64,000 bases of DNA, from NCBI RefSeq assembly GCF_030263935.1, contig NZ_CP127162.1, forward strand, positions 4,802,001 to 4,866,000, read 5' to 3'. The notes beneath the pieces are model-generated. The model saw only the letters and a list, made by a program, of their open reading frames with translations. It did not search any database and was not told the DNA's origin. Origin of the DNA: Paenibacillus polygoni (GTDB lineage Bacteria; Bacillota; Bacilli; Paenibacillales; Paenibacillaceae). Of this stretch, positions 60,198-64,000 are shown piece by piece. The translations under genes and the position numbers were made by a program. How positions within the stretch are numbered: position 1 is the stretch's first letter; each line of letters begins with the position of its first letter.

Positions 60198-60284
60198 CTG
60201 CTCCTGCTATAGTGTGATCCATAGCAATCATAGCCTGCTAGTTATTTAATTTTTTCGTGTGTTCACTCTTTAAATATGTTCACA

Positions 60285-60313
60285 ATATTAATCACAGTCA
60301 AATATTTTGTCAA
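60285..60313 (-). promoter_or_regulatory. Sigma-A promoter of the glycine riboswitch-cycA transcript
   Basis: Minus strand TTGACA (60313-60308), 17-nt spacer, TAATAT (60290-60285). Between promoter and aptamer a direct repeat GTGAACA (two copies about 19 bases apart, 60258-60284) may bind a regulator. Confidence 0.8.
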
Positions 60314-60400
60314 TGACATTCACACAACTGTAAAACCCGTACATCCATTATTACTGTCCGGTTATCTGGTTCTCCTTACGAATCTTGATACCTCATCATC

Positions 60401-60438
60401 AAAAAAAGGAGGTAAGAGATGCGATCTCTTGCCTCCTT
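60401..60438 (-). terminator. Terminator of the alpha-galactosidase gene
   Basis: 15-bp stem AAGGAGGCAAGAGAT / ATCTCTTACCTCCTT (one mismatch-wobble) with 3-base loop, then TTTTTTT on the minus strand. Confidence 0.9.
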
Positions 60439-60450
60439 CTTCATAAAGAA

Positions 60451-62646
60451 CTATACAGCTTTTAAATGCCAAACTAAGCTTTGGAAGTCGCCTTTCATCT
60501 CAACGGGAATATGCAAGCCAGCATACATTAATTCATCCCCGCCGAATACCTCACCATCTCCAGCTACTGCATACTGTTTCGCAGGATCGATTCCTTTTAG
60601 TCTTAAGAAGGTGCTAGGTGCTGCTGCCTCATCTAAAACACGGAAATAGAATACAATGGCTTCTGACTTATCTTTATTTGTGAACAACCAAGACGTAATA
60701 TTGCCTTCAAAAGGACTTTCTAGTCGATAGAAGTCTCCAAATTGAATTAATCCACGGATTTCTTTGTAATTAGAAACTTGTTCTTTGACAATCTTCTTCT
60801 CCTCATCCGTCATTTGAGTCAAATCAAGCTCATATCCCAAGTTACCGGACATCGCTACATCTCCTCGCATCTGTAACGATGTAACTCGGTGGACTTGATG
60901 ATTAGGAACAGCGGAAACATGGGATCCCATTGAAATGATTGGATATACAAGACTTGTACCGTATTGAATTTTCAGCCTGGATATCGCGTCTGTATTGTCG
61001 GAAGTCCACGTCTGCGGCATATAATACAGAATTCCTGGATCAAATCTTCCACCGCCGCCAGAGCAGCTTTCAAATAAGATGTTCGGGAAGGAAGATGTGA
61101 TGGCATCCATTACTTTATATAGACCAAGCATATAACGGTGTGCAGTCTCTCTTTGCCGATCTGCCGGAAGAAGAGCCGAACCAATCTCCGTCATGTGGCG
61201 GTTCATATCCCATTTCACATATGAAATGGGAGCACTGGCCAGGATGCTGCACACCCGTTTCGTAATTTCTTCACACACATCATCTCTCGAAAAATCGAGT
61301 ACAAGCTGTCTGCGGCTCTCCGAACGGCTGCGATTGGGTACATGAAGACACCAATCAGGGTGATCGCGATAGAGGTCACTCTCAACAGAGATCATCTCCG
61401 GTTCAAACCACAGTCCAAACTGCATACCTATATTGTTTACACTCTCTGCAAGATGATCGAGACCCTCAGGGAGCTTATTGCGATCAACAAACCAGTCTCC
61501 CAGCGAGGTAGTATCATCATCGCGCTTGCCAAACCAGCCGTCATCAAGAACGAATAATTCAATCCCTAAGTCTTGACCTACTTTAGCAATATCCATAATC
61601 TTCTCTGCATTGAAATCAAAATAAGTAGCTTCCCAGTTATTCACTAATATCGGACGTTCTTTGTCCCGGTAAGTTCCCCTAACTAGACGGGTACGATATA
61701 CCTCATGGAATGTTCGAGACATTCCCCCAAGCCCCTCGGATGAATACACCATAACAACCTCAGGAGTTTGGAAGCTTTCGCCGTTTTCCAGTTTCCAACT
61801 GAAATCAAATGGATTAATTCCCATCGTTACACGCGTATTTCTAAACTGATCCACCTCGGCCTGAGCTAAAAAGTTCCCGCTATAGACAAAGTTAAATCCA
61901 TATACTTCTCCATGATCTTCTGTCGCATCTTTTCTGAGAAGTGCCATAAACGGATTATGTTGATGACTGCTTGCCCCTCTTGTACTTTCGACAGACTGGA
62001 TTCCATGACGCAGCGGCTGACGTGCAATATGTCTTTCTTTTACATGGGCGCCGTGCAGGTGTAAAAAGTCGAATTCAGCATCACGAAAATCAACAGATGC
62101 GCTTAGCGCACTGAGTAATTTAATAGAATGAGTTCCCTCATTCACAAAACGAACAGACCGAGTAATCACATTGAACTGTTCAAAGACTGTATAAGTTAAA
62201 AACACCTTCAGACCAATTAACGAATCTTCCAAGAGGATCTCAAGCGTTTCTGCCTCATCCTCTTTTTCAACATAGGTGGAAGGAAGCCCCTCTAGCGGCA
62301 TTTTCCCTTTACTAATTTTATGATCAACATACCGTAAGTCTGTAATGGTTGAGCCATTATCCAGTTGAACTTGGTAAGCAGGCTTTCTAAAATCGGTATT
62401 CCCATACTGCGGATATTCCTGCGGCAATGTATCCAGAGAAAACGTACGATCATGTCTATGATCATACGGATTTCCCGAGAATCCCCGGTCTACATATTGA
62501 ATCGCATTAGAATGCCGATAGTCGCTAACACCTCTGCCCCAGTAATAATGCGCAAGGTACCCATCACGTAATACACCCATTACATAGCTGGTATCTTTAG
62601 CCCTCAAATGAAAGGTCTTATTTTCAGAATTATAATGAATTCCCAT
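60451..62646 (-). CDS. Alpha-galactosidase, glycoside hydrolase family 36
   Basis: 731 residues, the normal size of tetrameric GH36 enzymes (about 730). An N-terminal beta-supersandwich precedes a TIM barrel and a C-terminal beta domain. Nucleophile Asp480 is in YVKWDMNRH; acid/base Asp550 is in WTSDNTDAI; the substrate-binding FVLDDGWFGKRDDD and CSGGGGRFDPGIL are intact. It hydrolyses alpha-1,6-galactosides such as melibiose and raffinose, in the cytoplasm as there is no signal peptide. It lies downstream of a LacI regulator and a LacY-type symporter on the same strand. ATG 62646 has only a distant GGAG (13 nt), a weak start. Confidence 0.94.
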   Translation of the reverse strand: MGIHYNSENKTFHLRAKDTSYVMGVLRDGYLAHYYWGRGVSDYRHSNAIQYVDRGFSGNPYDHRHDRTFSLDTLPQEYPQYGNTDFRKPAYQVQLDNGSTITDLRYVDHKISKGKMPLEGLPSTYVEKEDEAETLEILLEDSLIGLKVFLTYTVFEQFNVITRSVRFVNEGTHSIKLLSALSASVDFRDAEFDFLHLHGAHVKERHIARQPLRHGIQSVESTRGASSHQHNPFMALLRKDATEDHGEVYGFNFVYSGNFLAQAEVDQFRNTRVTMGINPFDFSWKLENGESFQTPEVVMVYSSEGLGGMSRTFHEVYRTRLVRGTYRDKERPILVNNWEATYFDFNAEKIMDIAKVGQDLGIELFVLDDGWFGKRDDDTTSLGDWFVDRNKLPEGLDHLAESVNNIGMQFGLWFEPEMISVESDLYRDHPDWCLHVPNRSRSESRRQLVLDFSRDDVCEEITKRVCSILASAPISYVKWDMNRHMTEIGSALLPADRQRETAHRYMLGLYKVMDAITSSFPNILFESCSGGGGRFDPGILYYMPQTWTSDNTDAISRLKIQYGTSLVYPIISMGSHVSAVPNHQVHRVTSLQMRGDVAMSGNLGYELDLTQMTDEEKKIVKEQVSNYKEIRGLIQFGDFYRLESPFEGNITSWLFTNKDKSEAIVFYFRVLDEAAAPSTFLRLKGIDPAKQYAVAGDGEVFGGDELMYAGLHIPVEMKGDFQSLVWHLKAV

Positions 62647-62719
62647 TGTAATAAAACAACTCCGATCTCAATTTGATTGCTCCTTTATAACCGTGTCTAT
62701 AATAGGTCAATTGATCTTT

Positions 62720-64000
<1,281 letters not shown>

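Overview
The window looks like the chromosome of a Paenibacillus-type, spore-forming, low-GC Gram-positive bacterium. The basis is a set of S-layer-homology (SLH) anchored and NPCBM/FIVAR secreted proteins, a copper-amine-oxidase-N stalk domain, a KinB-like sporulation kinase, YesM/YesN-type regulators, a BceRS-BceAB module, AGGAGG ribosome binding sites and many intrinsic terminators. No rRNA, tRNA, insertion sequence, prophage or CRISPR array was seen. Two genes run off the ends: a FecCD siderophore permease at base 1 and a LacY-type sugar symporter at base 64000.

Layout. 1-8.6 kb: end of an iron-siderophore uptake system, a peptide transporter, RlmN, a Fur-boxed AraC regulator, a secreted leucine-rich-repeat protein and a divergent multicopper oxidase with an extra cupredoxin domain, then a tiny acidic ORF. 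8.8-13.3 kb: antimicrobial-peptide sensing and resistance module bceRS-bceAB. 13.4-18.8 kb: MarR-MFS pair, DoxX, XRE-cupin regulator, ArsR-SulP pair. 18.9-28.1 kb: lipid kinase, diguanylate cyclase, metabolic oxidoreductases, a second beta-clamp-like gene behind a ribbon-helix-helix gene, and a membrane protein. 28.2-33.0 kb: a 1498-residue secreted M60-type metalloprotease behind a cyclic-di-GMP-I riboswitch. 33.3-42.5 kb: DbpA helicase, KinB-like kinase, SGNH esterase, methyltransferase-TPR protein, SelO, SDR-MarR operon. 42.6-46.6 kb: a guanine riboswitch controlling a nucleoside transporter and a DUF985 cupin, then malate:quinone oxidoreductase. 46.8-55.2 kb: surface-anchored GH53 galactanase with a YesM/YesN pair upstream, then a ccdA-tlpA-msrAB operon for repair of oxidised surface methionines. 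55.4-64 kb: chemoreceptor, two small conserved proteins, a glycine riboswitch controlling cycA, and an alpha-galactosidase/LacI/LacY-type galactoside locus.

How it works together. Three metabolite riboswitches (c-di-GMP, guanine, glycine) were identified from conserved aptamer cores and each is followed by a terminator hairpin. The diguanylate cyclase at 19.9-21.4 kb could supply the ligand for the protease riboswitch 11 kb away, but that link is inference. Carbohydrate use (galactan, alpha-galactosides, acyl esters), envelope stress (Bce, extracellular Msr) and small-molecule sensing by MarR/ArsR/LacI regulators with visible palindromes dominate the region. Most of it reads as ordinary chromosomal accessory metabolism; the strongest points for follow-up are the c-di-GMP-controlled M60 protease, the glycine riboswitch-cycA-DUF3237 unit, the three-cupredoxin oxidase and the beta-clamp paralogue.
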